NCBI GenBank assembly: GCA_031551255.1
Contig: JAVBNW010000098.1
Location: 1-9,720 of the forward strand
Direction: 5' to 3'
DNA length: 9,720 nt
Source: JAVBNW01 sp031551255
Lineage (GTDB): Bacteria; Bacillota; Clostridia; Christensenellales; UBA1750
Under the pieces are notes generated by a model. That model did no database searches. It saw only the letters and a list, made by a program, of their open reading frames with translations, and was not told where the DNA came from. A program made the translations under genes and the position numbers. Of the stretch, positions 1 to 6,443 are shown piece after piece. How positions within the stretch are numbered: position 1 is the first letter of the stretch; each line of letters starts with the position of its first letter.

Positions 1-138
1 ATGGTGATGCCGGGCGACAACGTGCAGATGGAGATCAAGCTGATCACCCCGATCGCAATCGAGGAAGGCCTGCGTTTGGCCATCCGCGAAGGCGGCCGCA
101 CGGTAGGCGCGGGCGTCGTTACCAGCATCATGGAATAA
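1..138 (+). CDS. tuf: Elongation factor Tu, C-terminal end (partial)
   Basis: The frame is open from the first base and gives 45 residues before a TAA stop. The stretch contains PGDNVQMEIKLITPIAIEEG and then REGGRTVGAGVVTSIME, the domain III ending of bacterial EF-Tu. EF-Tu is the cytoplasmic GTPase that delivers aminoacyl-tRNA to the ribosomal A site. Only the last part of domain III is present, so the GTPase domain lies to the left of the window. The gene is followed directly by an intrinsic terminator and is convergent with the next gene. The identity is close to certain because this ending is one of the most conserved bacterial protein termini. Confidence 0.97.
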   Translation: MVMPGDNVQMEIKLITPIAIEEGLRLAIREGGRTVGAGVVTSIME

Positions 139-167
139 GCCCAAAAGCGTAGCAGCTTAAAGAAAGT

Positions 168-199
168 GCCGTTGGATATTTTCCAACGGCGCTCTTTTT
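168..199 (+). terminator. Intrinsic terminator of tuf
   Basis: A perfect 9-bp stem (GCCGTTGGA at 168-176, TCCAACGGC at 182-190) has a 5-nt loop and is followed by GCTCTTTTT. It begins 29 nt after the tuf stop codon. The opposite strand has only a weak T-rich tail (ACTTTCTTT), so it may also partly stop transcripts arriving from the convergent minus-strand operon. Confidence 0.9.
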
Positions 200-243
200 G
201 CGGCTTACCTTTGGGCAACTCCATATCATGCTTATTCAGTGCG

Positions 244-921
244 CTAAGCAGGCGGAACCTTTGCGACAATGACATTCTCTTTTTTATAGATCGACCTGGC
301 GGGAACAAACCCGCGGACGCTGCTTAGCGGATAAATATTGCTATCTCGTCCGACGACACACCCCGGATTCATCACCGAATTGCTCCCTACTTCGACGTTA
401 TCGCCAAGCATGGCGCCAAATTTTCTCAAGCCGGTTTCCAACTTTCCTTCGGGGCAGGCGATGCTCACCAAGGTCTTGTCCGATTTGAGGTTTGAGGTTA
501 TCGATCCGGCGCCCATATGCGCCTTATAACCTAGAACCGAATCGCCCACATAGTTATAATGCGGTGCTTGTGCAGAATCAAATAAAATGACATTTTTCAA
601 CTCTGTCGAGTTCCCTATGATGGATCCCTTTCCAACCAATGCATTGCCCCTGATAAATGCACAGTGGCGTATTTCCGCGCCTTCATCAATGATACATGGA
701 CCTTCTATATAGGCCGTAGGCGCGACTTTGGCGGTTTTGGCAATCCAGACGTCTTGTGAAACTCTGTTGAATTCTTCAGGCGGCAAGGTTCCCCCCAATT
801 TTTTGATAAAATCACCGATATCGGGCAATACCTCCCATGGATACGTTTTTCCTTCGAACAGCGGCTCTGCAATCGTGTGTTCAAGCGTATAGTTTTCTGA
901 GATTTTCATCGCTTCGTACAT
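244..921 (-). CDS. GlmU-like left-handed beta-helix acetyltransferase (no uridylyltransferase domain)
   Basis: The product is 225 residues. The ATG at 921 is chosen because AGGAGGG (925-931) sits just upstream; an in-frame ATG eleven codons earlier lacks such a site. Residues ~1-55 form a short helical lead. Residues ~58-205 show hexapeptide-type repeats of a left-handed beta-helix. The core resembles the acetyltransferase half of GlmU: R91, ELK ending at K109, HYNYVGD (H121, Y124), MGAGSITSN (N144) and K149 correspond to the GlmU residues that bind GlcN-1-P and acetyl-CoA. The nucleotidyltransferase domain of GlmU (about 230 residues) is missing. An O- or N-acetyltransferase acting on a sugar or sugar phosphate is likely; the substrate is unknown. 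It lies 92 nt downstream of the HAD gene on the same strand without a clear promoter, so it is probably the last gene of the murA operon. Confidence 0.85.
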   Translation of the reverse strand: MYEAMKISENYTLEHTIAEPLFEGKTYPWEVLPDIGDFIKKLGGTLPPEEFNRVSQDVWIAKTAKVAPTAYIEGPCIIDEGAEIRHCAFIRGNALVGKGSIIGNSTELKNVILFDSAQAPHYNYVGDSVLGYKAHMGAGSITSNLKSDKTLVSIACPEGKLETGLRKFGAMLGDNVEVGSNSVMNPGCVVGRDSNIYPLSSVRGFVPARSIYKKENVIVAKVPPA

Positions 922-1013
922 GGCAATCCCTCCTGCATATGACATACTCTGCAATGCCCATGGTTATGCTCCCTCATCTTGCCTTTTGCTTCCCAACAAT
1001 CAAAGCACCGAGG

Positions 1014-1694
1014 TCAAAACGGCAAGCCAGCAACCACTTCGGAAAGGCTTTTGCAGACGTGGTCGGCGCCGGTTCCTTCCGCATGCACCAGGATCGTTTT
1101 CATGCCGGCCGCTTTTCCACCCTGAATATCCGCTACAGGGTTGTCGCCTATCATCGTGCATGCACTGGGAAAATGCGCGACGCTCATCGCATATTGAAAT
1201 AACTCCGCCCGAGGTTTTTCATACCCGACGCACGATGACACGATATATCCGGAAAAATGCTCTGCCAGGCCTAAATCCGCGATCACCGCCGTCAGCTCCG
1301 GAAAGTTATTGGATAGGATATAGTTCTTATATCCGCGCTCTCCGCACGCGCGCAGGGTGGATTCCGCATCTGCATACACGGTATAAGAGTTGCAATCCAA
1401 AATCTGTTCTTTAAAGAGCAGATTTATCTTTTTGATGTCCGCCGCTTTTACCTCGTATCTTTGATAAAAGGGCAAAAGATTTCCGAAAAAGGCATCCCAC
1501 CACAACGGGCCGGTCTTATCGGCATACGCGGTCTGGGGCGTATACCACGAGCATATGATGTGCAAATGAGCTCTGATTTCCTGGGCGCTTATGTCATATC
1601 GGCAATGCATGAGTGCGGCATGAAGCGCCTTTAAGAACGTTTCATCCTTATAGATCAACGTTCCGTCAAAATCCCAGAAAAGGGCCTTTGTCAT
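1014..1694 (-). CDS. HAD superfamily hydrolase (subfamily IA-like phosphatase)
   Basis: The product is 226 residues. The start at 1694 overlaps the tadA stop as ATGA and has GGAGGA just upstream; the longer in-frame extension is arginine-rich and unlike a HAD N-terminus. All four HAD motifs are visible: WDFDGT (nucleophile D8, acid D10), LSNN (S128), YEKP (K160) and MIGDNPVADI (D184, D189). The helical insert between motifs I and II (~15-105) fits a C1 cap, as in YjjG, Gph and other small-metabolite phosphatases. It probably hydrolyses a phosphomonoester in the cytoplasm with Mg2+; the substrate cannot be read from sequence. Its overlap with the deaminase gene suggests coupled translation. 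Confidence 0.9.
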   Translation of the reverse strand: MTKALFWDFDGTLIYKDETFLKALHAALMHCRYDISAQEIRAHLHIICSWYTPQTAYADKTGPLWWDAFFGNLLPFYQRYEVKAADIKKINLLFKEQILDCNSYTVYADAESTLRACGERGYKNYILSNNFPELTAVIADLGLAEHFSGYIVSSCVGYEKPRAELFQYAMSVAHFPSACTMIGDNPVADIQGGKAAGMKTILVHAEGTGADHVCKSLSEVVAGLPF

Positions 1695-2167
1695 CGCGAT
1701 TCCTCCGCCTCTTTTCCTCCGCGCAGCGCACGCATCCCTTCGGCCAGCAGTTGCGCGCACTCGTCGCCCAGCACGCCGCCTATCGAAGAAACCGGCCGCC
1801 CGAAGGCGGCGTCGCCCGGGATATCGTAGCGCGAGCCGCAACAGCCCATTAGATTATCCCGTGCGCCATAGACGATGAGCGCAATGCGCGCCATGGCCGC
1901 CGCGCCGGCACACAGGGGACAGGGCTCGAGGGTAACGAACAGCGTGCATTCCGAAAGCCGCCAATCCCCAATGTGCGCGGCCGCTTCGCGCAACGCTAGA
2001 ATCTCAGCATGCGCGGTAGGGTCGGTAAGCTCCACCCGCCGCTTTCGCCCGCGGCCGATGATGGCGCCGTTATGCGTGACAACGGCGCCCACCGGAATTT
2101 CTCCGGCGGACGCCGCTTGCTTGGCAAGGCTGAGGGCCGCGCGCATGGCGGGCTCGTGAATACTCAA
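1691..2167 (-). CDS. tadA: TadA-like tRNA/nucleoside adenosine deaminase
   Basis: The product is 158 residues from a TTG start whose last bases form the murA stop (TTGA overlap). The start is supported because HEPAMRAALSLAKQAASAGE matches the usual TadA N-terminus; the next ATG, at codon 8, would cut it. The zinc site is complete: HAE (H53, catalytic E55) and PCPLC (C83, C86). TadA deaminates A34 to inosine in tRNA-Arg(ACG). Two features are unusual. The Asn that contacts the base in TadA (N46 in E. coli) is Lys42 here, within GRGRKRRVELTDPTAHAE. The C-terminal FFR-type tRNA-contact segment is replaced by AEGMRALRGGKE. It may therefore be a paralogous nucleoside deaminase rather than the essential tRNA enzyme. 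It shares overlaps with both neighbours. Confidence 0.85.
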   Translation of the reverse strand: MSIHEPAMRAALSLAKQAASAGEIPVGAVVTHNGAIIGRGRKRRVELTDPTAHAEILALREAAAHIGDWRLSECTLFVTLEPCPLCAGAAAMARIALIVYGARDNLMGCCGSRYDIPGDAAFGRPVSSIGGVLGDECAQLLAEGMRALRGGKEAEESR

Positions 2168-3468
2168 GGCACCCGCTCGATTTTTGCGCCCAGAGCGGTC
2201 AATTTCTGCTCGAAATTTTCATAGCCCCGGTCGATAAAGTGGATGTTATCCACCGTCGTAACGCCGTCGGCCATCAGCCCGGCGATGACCAGCGCCGCGC
2301 CCGCACGCAGATCGTTGGCGGAAACCGGGCAGCCGCTTAGGGACGGCACGCCTTCCACCATGGCCAATCTATCGTTGATTCGCACTTTGGCCCCCATGCG
2401 CGCAATCTCTTCCAAGTGCTTAAAGCGCATTTCAAAGATGGTTTCGTTGATGACGCTGATGCCGCGCGCGGTGGTTAAAAGCGTGCTCATCGGCTGTTGA
2501 AGATCGGTGGGGAAGCCGGGATAGGGGAGGGTTTTTATGTTGACGTGGCGATGGCAGCCATCCGACCAAACCCTGATGGAATCCTCGCCGACGCCCTCTT
2601 CCACCCGTGCGCCCATCTCGAGCAGCTTGGCGGAAAGCGCCTCCATATGTGTGGGAATCGCGCCCTTGATCGTCACGTCGCCCAAGGTTGCGGCGGCGGC
2701 GATCATCAACGTGCCGGTTTCGATTTGATCGGGGATGATGGCATAGGTGCAACCGTGCAGGCCCTCTACACCGCGTATGCGGATGACGTCCGTGCCCGCG
2801 CCCTTAATATTCGCCCCCATGGCGTTTAGAAAGTTGGCGACGTCCACAACGTGCGGCTCCTTGGCGGCGTTAACGATTTGAGTCGAGCCGCCGGCGCGGC
2901 ATGCCGCCAGCATAATGTTGATCGTAGCGCCCACGGAGGCGATGTCGAGGTAGATTTCCGCGCCCTTGAGCCCCAGCGAGCGCGCGACCAGCCAGCCGTG
3001 TTCGCTCGTCATAGAGGCGCCCAGCGCCTCAAAGCCCTTCAGGTGTAGGTCGATCGCCCGCGTGCCGATATTGCAGCCGCCGGGGTAGGGCACCTCGCCG
3101 TGCGCAAACTTGCCCAACATCGCCCCGAGCAGATAGTACGAGGCACGCATCGCCCTGGCGCTTTCCTCGGCGACACGGCCCGGCCTGACGTCGCCCGGAT
3201 CGATGGTCATGGTGCGGCCGGTAAAGAGAATGCGTGCACCCAGCTCGCGCATCATATGGGTCATCTGATAAACGTCGTCAATTAATGGCAGATTTTCGAT
3301 GGTTACCGGTTCATCGGACATGAGCGCCGCGGCCAGCACCGCCAGCGCGGCATTCTTGCCGCCGCGAATGGCAACCTCGCCATGAAGGCGCACCCCGCCT
3401 TGTATGCGAAACTTGCCCGCGTCTTTTTGCTGAACCGTCGCGCGGCGGTTTGACGTCAGTGCCGACAT
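2164..3468 (-). CDS. murA: UDP-N-acetylglucosamine 1-carboxyvinyltransferase
   Basis: The product is 434 residues from the ATG at 3468; E. coli MurA has 419. MurA transfers enolpyruvate from PEP to UDP-GlcNAc, the first committed step of peptidoglycan synthesis, in the cytoplasm. Visible signatures are GGKNAALAVLAAAL with K38 and N39, MRASYYLLG, PGGCNIGTRAIDLHLKGFE with the catalytic and fosfomycin-reactive Cys132, YPGFPTDLQQP with D322, and NDLRAGAALVIAGL with R388. The Cys is retained, so no intrinsic fosfomycin insensitivity is predicted from that residue. The start lies inside the 3' end of fmdB (13-nt overlap) with GGGGTG about 9 nt upstream. A longer frame reaching 3588 would overlap fmdB much further and adds no family-like sequence. 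The N-terminus is still some 15 residues longer than usual. The stop overlaps the tadA start. Confidence 0.96.
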   Translation of the reverse strand: MSALTSNRRATVQQKDAGKFRIQGGVRLHGEVAIRGGKNAALAVLAAALMSDEPVTIENLPLIDDVYQMTHMMRELGARILFTGRTMTIDPGDVRPGRVAEESARAMRASYYLLGAMLGKFAHGEVPYPGGCNIGTRAIDLHLKGFEALGASMTSEHGWLVARSLGLKGAEIYLDIASVGATINIMLAACRAGGSTQIVNAAKEPHVVDVANFLNAMGANIKGAGTDVIRIRGVEGLHGCTYAIIPDQIETGTLMIAAAATLGDVTIKGAIPTHMEALSAKLLEMGARVEEGVGEDSIRVWSDGCHRHVNIKTLPYPGFPTDLQQPMSTLLTTARGISVINETIFEMRFKHLEEIARMGAKVRINDRLAMVEGVPSLSGCPVSANDLRAGAALVIAGLMADGVTTVDNIHFIDRGYENFEQKLTALGAKIERVP

Positions 3469-3680
3469 CCGCAGCCACACCCCGTTCCCGCGCGCCCGCA
3501 ATCGCCCATCGCGCCGCACGATGTTTCCTTGCCAATCGCTCCAAAGAGGCTCTTGCCCTGGTAATGGCGAGAAACCTCGCTTCCGCATTCGTTACAGGCA
3601 ACCTCTTCCGCCTTGGAGAGAGTTACCAATTCTTCAAAAGTATGGCCGCACTTTTCACATTGGAAGGCCAGTAGGGGCAT
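3456..3680 (-). CDS. FmdB-family small zinc-ribbon protein
   Basis: The product is 74 residues. The ATG at 3680 is preceded by AGGAGGGA about 6 nt away, a consensus ribosome binding site. Two CxxC knuckles, C8/C11 in FQCEKCGHTFEELV and C29/C32 in ACNECGS, form the zinc ribbon typical of the FmdB putative regulatory family. The C-terminal third is Gly/Cys-rich (C55, C61, C68, C70, C72), also common in this family. The function of FmdB proteins is not well established; a regulatory or metal-binding role has been suggested. It is the first gene after a strong promoter and its 3' end overlaps the murA start by 13 nt, so it may couple or set translation of murA. That last point is inference. Confidence 0.88.
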   Translation of the reverse strand: MPLLAFQCEKCGHTFEELVTLSKAEEVACNECGSEVSRHYQGKSLFGAIGKETSCGAMGDCGRAGTGCGCGCRH

Positions 3681-3737
3681 CTTCCATCCCTCCTAGCCGC
3701 CGCGGCGCATCTTGGAGCGCGCGGCGATGGTATCACT

Positions 3738-3766
3738 ATTATATAGTAAGCATGTGGGGTTTGCAA
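3738..3766 (-). promoter_or_regulatory. Sigma-A-type promoter of the fmdB-murA-tadA-HAD operon
   Basis: On the minus strand TTGCAA (3761-3766) is followed by a 17-nt spacer and a perfect TATAAT (3738-3743). The predicted start is near 3731, leaving a leader of about 50 nt before the fmdB ATG. The promoter lies in the 95-nt gap after the GNAT stop, so the operon can be transcribed independently of the GNAT gene. No terminator was seen in that gap, so read-through is also possible. Confidence 0.8.
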
Positions 3767-3775
3767 GGCGCAGGG

Positions 3776-4231
3776 CTATTTTGTTGAGATTGTGTAAATT
3801 CTGGAAAGACCATCCAGCAACGAATGGCCGTCTTCCATGCGCTGCCAGCCGTACTTTTCGTAAAACCCGTGAAGGGATGTAGCCAGGTAAGCCCGCTCGA
3901 ACCCCAGCTGCTTTGCCTCGCTCAACGCATGTAAAAGCAGCCGTGAGCCATGCGCTTGTCCGCGGTAGTCGTTTGCGACGTACAGGGCGCATACCCATGG
4001 CCACAAATCCATGCGGGAAATGAAGTCGTTGGTAATGAGCCCGCAGCCCCCGACGATTTTTTTGCCGTCCATCGCCAGAAACCATCGCGGCAAAGGGCTG
4101 GGGGTGGTAATGGAAGCGCGTATGCAGTCATAATACATATCGTATGAGTTTTGCCCGCCAAAGGCCATGTCGAAGAGGCGGGCGCCTGCTGCGAGCTGCT
4201 CGGGGTGTTCGCGGATGCCCAGAATGTTCAA
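3776..4231 (-). CDS. GNAT-family N-acetyltransferase
   Basis: The product is 151 residues from a TTG start at 4231. AGGAGGG lies 6 nt upstream of this TTG, and the sequence further upstream in frame does not resemble a GNAT domain. The acetyl-CoA-binding motif is VCALYVANDYRGQAHGSRLL (R90-G91-Q92-A93-H94-G95-S96), preceded by strands around WFLAMDGKKIVGGCGLI and followed by AYLATSLHGFYEKYGWQ (Y124 as the likely general acid). The family transfers acetyl from acetyl-CoA to an amine on a small molecule or protein; the substrate is unknown. It precedes fmdB on the same strand and is divergent from the chemoreceptor gene. No convincing promoter was found directly upstream. Confidence 0.88.
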   Translation of the reverse strand: MNILGIREHPEQLAAGARLFDMAFGGQNSYDMYYDCIRASITTPSPLPRWFLAMDGKKIVGGCGLITNDFISRMDLWPWVCALYVANDYRGQAHGSRLLLHALSEAKQLGFERAYLATSLHGFYEKYGWQRMEDGHSLLDGLSRIYTISTK

Positions 4232-4387
4232 GGGACACCCTCCTATCGTGTATCCATAGAAAACCAAATGATGGGGCGCAGTTAATAAACGAAGTGAAGC
4301 GTCACGATGTTCAAACGGCGGTAGATTGCTTCGCGGCATAGCGCGCCATTTGGGAAAAATTCTCTTCCATCATTTGAGAAGTTCGAC

Positions 4388-4414
4388 TTAACTTTTTAAG
4401 CGGACGTACGATAG
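4388..4414 (+). promoter_or_regulatory. Candidate sigma-28 (SigD/FliA)-like promoter of the chemoreceptor gene
   Basis: TTAACTTT (4388-4395), 11 nt, then TACGATAG (4407-4414) matches the motility sigma factor pattern TAAAGTTT-N11-GCCGATAA at 6/8 and 5/8 positions with exact spacing. Chemoreceptor genes are typical members of that regulon. An overlapping sigma-A reading (TTAACT-18-TAGAAT, 4388-4417) is also possible. The predicted start, near 4421, is about 70 nt before the ATG. Confidence 0.42.
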
Positions 4415-4489
4415 AATAGAATAGGGCGAGTGGCACTTGTCCCCAAATATCGGTTGCAGATCAGAGCAATACAAGGTGGTATTGGTACA

Positions 4490-6226
4490 ATGCAGAGCAA
4501 AGCGATGTCCCTGTCCGTACGCGTGGCCATCATCGTTCTCGCCGCGCTGATCGCCAGCACGGCTCTTGTTGGCGTCATCAGCTATGCGATGAACCGCGGC
4601 GACGCGATCATCTACAATGCCGACAAGGCGTTGGCCGTCGCACGTACGCTGGCCGCGGCGATCGACCCCGACGATTTTTCCAGCATCGCGCAAAGCGAAG
4701 AAAAGAATGATGCGTGGTATACGTATAAGGCATTGCTGGATACTACCATCGTGCAAAACGATATTTTGTACTTGTATGTAGTGGAAAGAGATAACGGCAC
4801 AGAATTGACGTATTTCGCCGAAGGATATCCCCCCGACCGGGGCGATGTGGAAATCGATCTGGGCGAGACGGAGACCGTCGATGTCCACGAGCCGCTGTTT
4901 TTGGATACGCTCAGGCGCGGCGTCGTTAACACCACCGGCATTTACGAATCCGAAGGCTTCGGCTTTATGGTATCGGGGTTTGCGCCGATTCTCGACCGCA
5001 ACGGGCAGGCCGTCGGCGCGGTGGGCGTGGATATCGGCGTAGACGACGTCGTGCGCTCGGCCAATGAATTCGGCGTGATGATCATCGCGATCGTGGCAGG
5101 TTGCTGCATCGTCATCGGCCTGTTGATCGTCTGGTTCATGCGCAGATCCATCGGCAGGCCTATCGCGGGCTTGACGGCTGCGGCGGAGAGCATGGCCGAG
5201 GGCGATATCGAAATCGACGTCAGAGCCTATCGCCGCGATGAAATCGGCCTGTTGGTGGAGTCGTTCAACAAGATGGCTCAGACGTCCCGCGATCAGGCCA
5301 GGGCACTGGAGCTGCTCGCAAGCGGCGATCTTACGGTAGACGTGACGCCGCGCTGCGAGCGCGATGTAATGAGCATTGCCATGGAGCGCATGATCGACAA
5401 CCTGGGCAAAATGTTTGAAGAGATTCGCGAAAGCACCGAGCACGTATCCTCCGGAGCCAGGCAGATGGCGAGCGGTTCGCAAAATCTCGCGGAAGGGGCG
5501 ACGGAGCAGGCCGCAACCATTGCGGAGCTTTCCGCCGCTATCGGAGATATCGCGGTGAAGACCCGCGAAAACGCCAATATGGCCGAGCAGGCCTCGCAGC
5601 TTGCCGAAACCATCAAGGGCAATGCGCAGAAGGGCTCCCAGCAGATGGAGCAAATGGTCAACGCCGTTCGCGAGATCGACGAGGCGAGCCGGTCGATCAA
5701 CAAGGTGATTAAGGTTATCGACGACATTGCGTTCCAGACGAACATCCTGGCGCTGAACGCGGCGGTGGAAGCGGCGCACGCGGGCGCACAGGGCAAGGGC
5801 TTTGCGGTCGTCGCCGAAGAAGTCAGATCTTTGGCGCAGAAGAGCTCCGAATCGGCAAAGGATACCAGCAAGCTCATCGCCTCCTCAATGGAGAAGACCG
5901 GCATGGGCGTGAAGATCGCCGACGAGGCTTACGGCTCTTTGACGGAGATCGTGTCGGGTATCAACGAGTCGAGCCGGATCGTCGGGGAAATCGCCCGCTC
6001 CTCCGAAGAGCAGAGCGAGGCGATCCGTTCGGTGAATACGGGCATCGACCAGGTGGCCCAGGTCATTCAGCACAACAGCGCCACCTCGCAAGAGAGCGCG
6101 GCCGCCAGCCAGGAAATGAGCGGGCAGGCCGATATTCTCGCGGGGCTAATCGCCAGGTTTAAGCTTCGCGACCAGGAGAGCGGGCGAAGCTTGCCCCCCT
6201 CCCGCATCGGCCGGGGCATCTATTAA
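4490..6226 (+). CDS. Methyl-accepting chemotaxis protein (transmembrane chemoreceptor)
   Basis: The product is 578 residues. The ATG at 4490 is chosen because AAGGTGG (4473-4479) precedes it; an in-frame GTG at 4430 has no ribosome binding site. Domains in order are a first membrane segment (~11-33), an extracytoplasmic Cache-like sensor (~34-194, with LYLYVVERDNGTELTYFAEG and GFAPILDRNGQAVGAVGVDI), a second membrane segment (~195-217), HAMP (~218-270, RPIAGLTAAAESMAEGDIEI) and a long coiled-coil signalling domain (~320-560). The hairpin tip, where CheA and CheW dock, is visible as DDIAFQTNILALNAAVEAAH followed by GKGFAVVAEEVRSLAQKSS. Predicted methylation helices flank it. No C-terminal CheR-tethering pentapeptide is seen. 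The ligand is unknown. No other chemotaxis gene is in the window, so this is an orphan receptor gene feeding a pathway encoded elsewhere. Confidence 0.95.
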   Translation: MQSKAMSLSVRVAIIVLAALIASTALVGVISYAMNRGDAIIYNADKALAVARTLAAAIDPDDFSSIAQSEEKNDAWYTYKALLDTTIVQNDILYLYVVERDNGTELTYFAEGYPPDRGDVEIDLGETETVDVHEPLFLDTLRRGVVNTTGIYESEGFGFMVSGFAPILDRNGQAVGAVGVDIGVDDVVRSANEFGVMIIAIVAGCCIVIGLLIVWFMRRSIGRPIAGLTAAAESMAEGDIEIDVRAYRRDEIGLLVESFNKMAQTSRDQARALELLASGDLTVDVTPRCERDVMSIAMERMIDNLGKMFEEIRESTEHVSSGARQMASGSQNLAEGATEQAATIAELSAAIGDIAVKTRENANMAEQASQLAETIKGNAQKGSQQMEQMVNAVREIDEASRSINKVIKVIDDIAFQTNILALNAAVEAAHAGAQGKGFAVVAEEVRSLAQKSSESAKDTSKLIASSMEKTGMGVKIADEAYGSLTEIVSGINESSRIVGEIARSSEEQSEAIRSVNTGIDQVAQVIQHNSATSQESAAASQEMSGQADILAGLIARFKLRDQESGRSLPPSRIGRGIY

Positions 6227-6233
6227 ACGACAC

Positions 6234-6249
6234 GGGGGTACGAGCCCCC
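6234..6249 (+). other. Short G/C hairpin after the chemoreceptor gene
   Basis: GGGGG (6234-6238) pairs with CCCCC (6245-6249) around a 6-nt loop, 7 nt after the stop codon. No T-run follows, so it is not itself an intrinsic terminator. A second weak pairing (CCCTCCG with CGGGGGG, about 6256-6282) lies just downstream. These may protect the 3' end of the mRNA; the role is inferred. Confidence 0.4.
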
Positions 6250-6309
6250 TATAAGCCCTCCGTCGAAGAAAATGCGGCGGGGGGAGTATGACGAAGCGCC
6301 AATAATAAT

Positions 6310-6351
6310 AAAAAGCTAAATTTGCCCCGTAGTAGGCAATTTTAGCTTTTT
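6310..6351. terminator. Bidirectional intrinsic terminator between chemoreceptor and ABC genes
   Basis: A 17-bp stem with one mismatch pairs 6310-6326 with 6335-6351 around an 8-nt loop. It is flanked by AAAAA on the left and TTTTT on the right, so it can stop transcription from the chemoreceptor gene on plus and the ABC gene on minus. Its core (TTGCCCCGTAGTAGGCAATT) closely resembles the hairpin at 9617-9648. Confidence 0.88.
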
Positions 6352-6443
6352 GTTTCGCTGTCCCCGCGGGTCGCTTCACATTTACCAGCCTACCAGATCG
6401 CGCTATCCGGCCGGCAAATCCCGTTATACGGGCGCGCCTCGGG

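Noticed and set aside
1695..1841. 49-codon arginine-rich extension of the HAD protein
   Set aside because: It is a shadow of tadA in another frame; the ATGA overlap with GGAGGA upstream and the family N-terminus fix the start at 1694.
4232..4339. 36-codon extension of the GNAT protein to an upstream ATG
   Set aside because: No ribosome binding site at that ATG and no GNAT-like sequence; AGGAGGG points to the TTG at 4231.
4232..4345. Search for a promoter of the GNAT gene (TTGAAC ... TATTAA)
   Set aside because: The spacer is about 21 nt, too long for a credible sigma-A promoter, and no better pair was found.
4388..5779. Long minus-strand open frame (463 codons) opposite the chemoreceptor gene
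   Set aside because: It mirrors the high-GC codon pattern of the chemoreceptor gene, has a low-complexity His/Arg/Asp-rich product and lacks a ribosome binding site and any recognisable domain.
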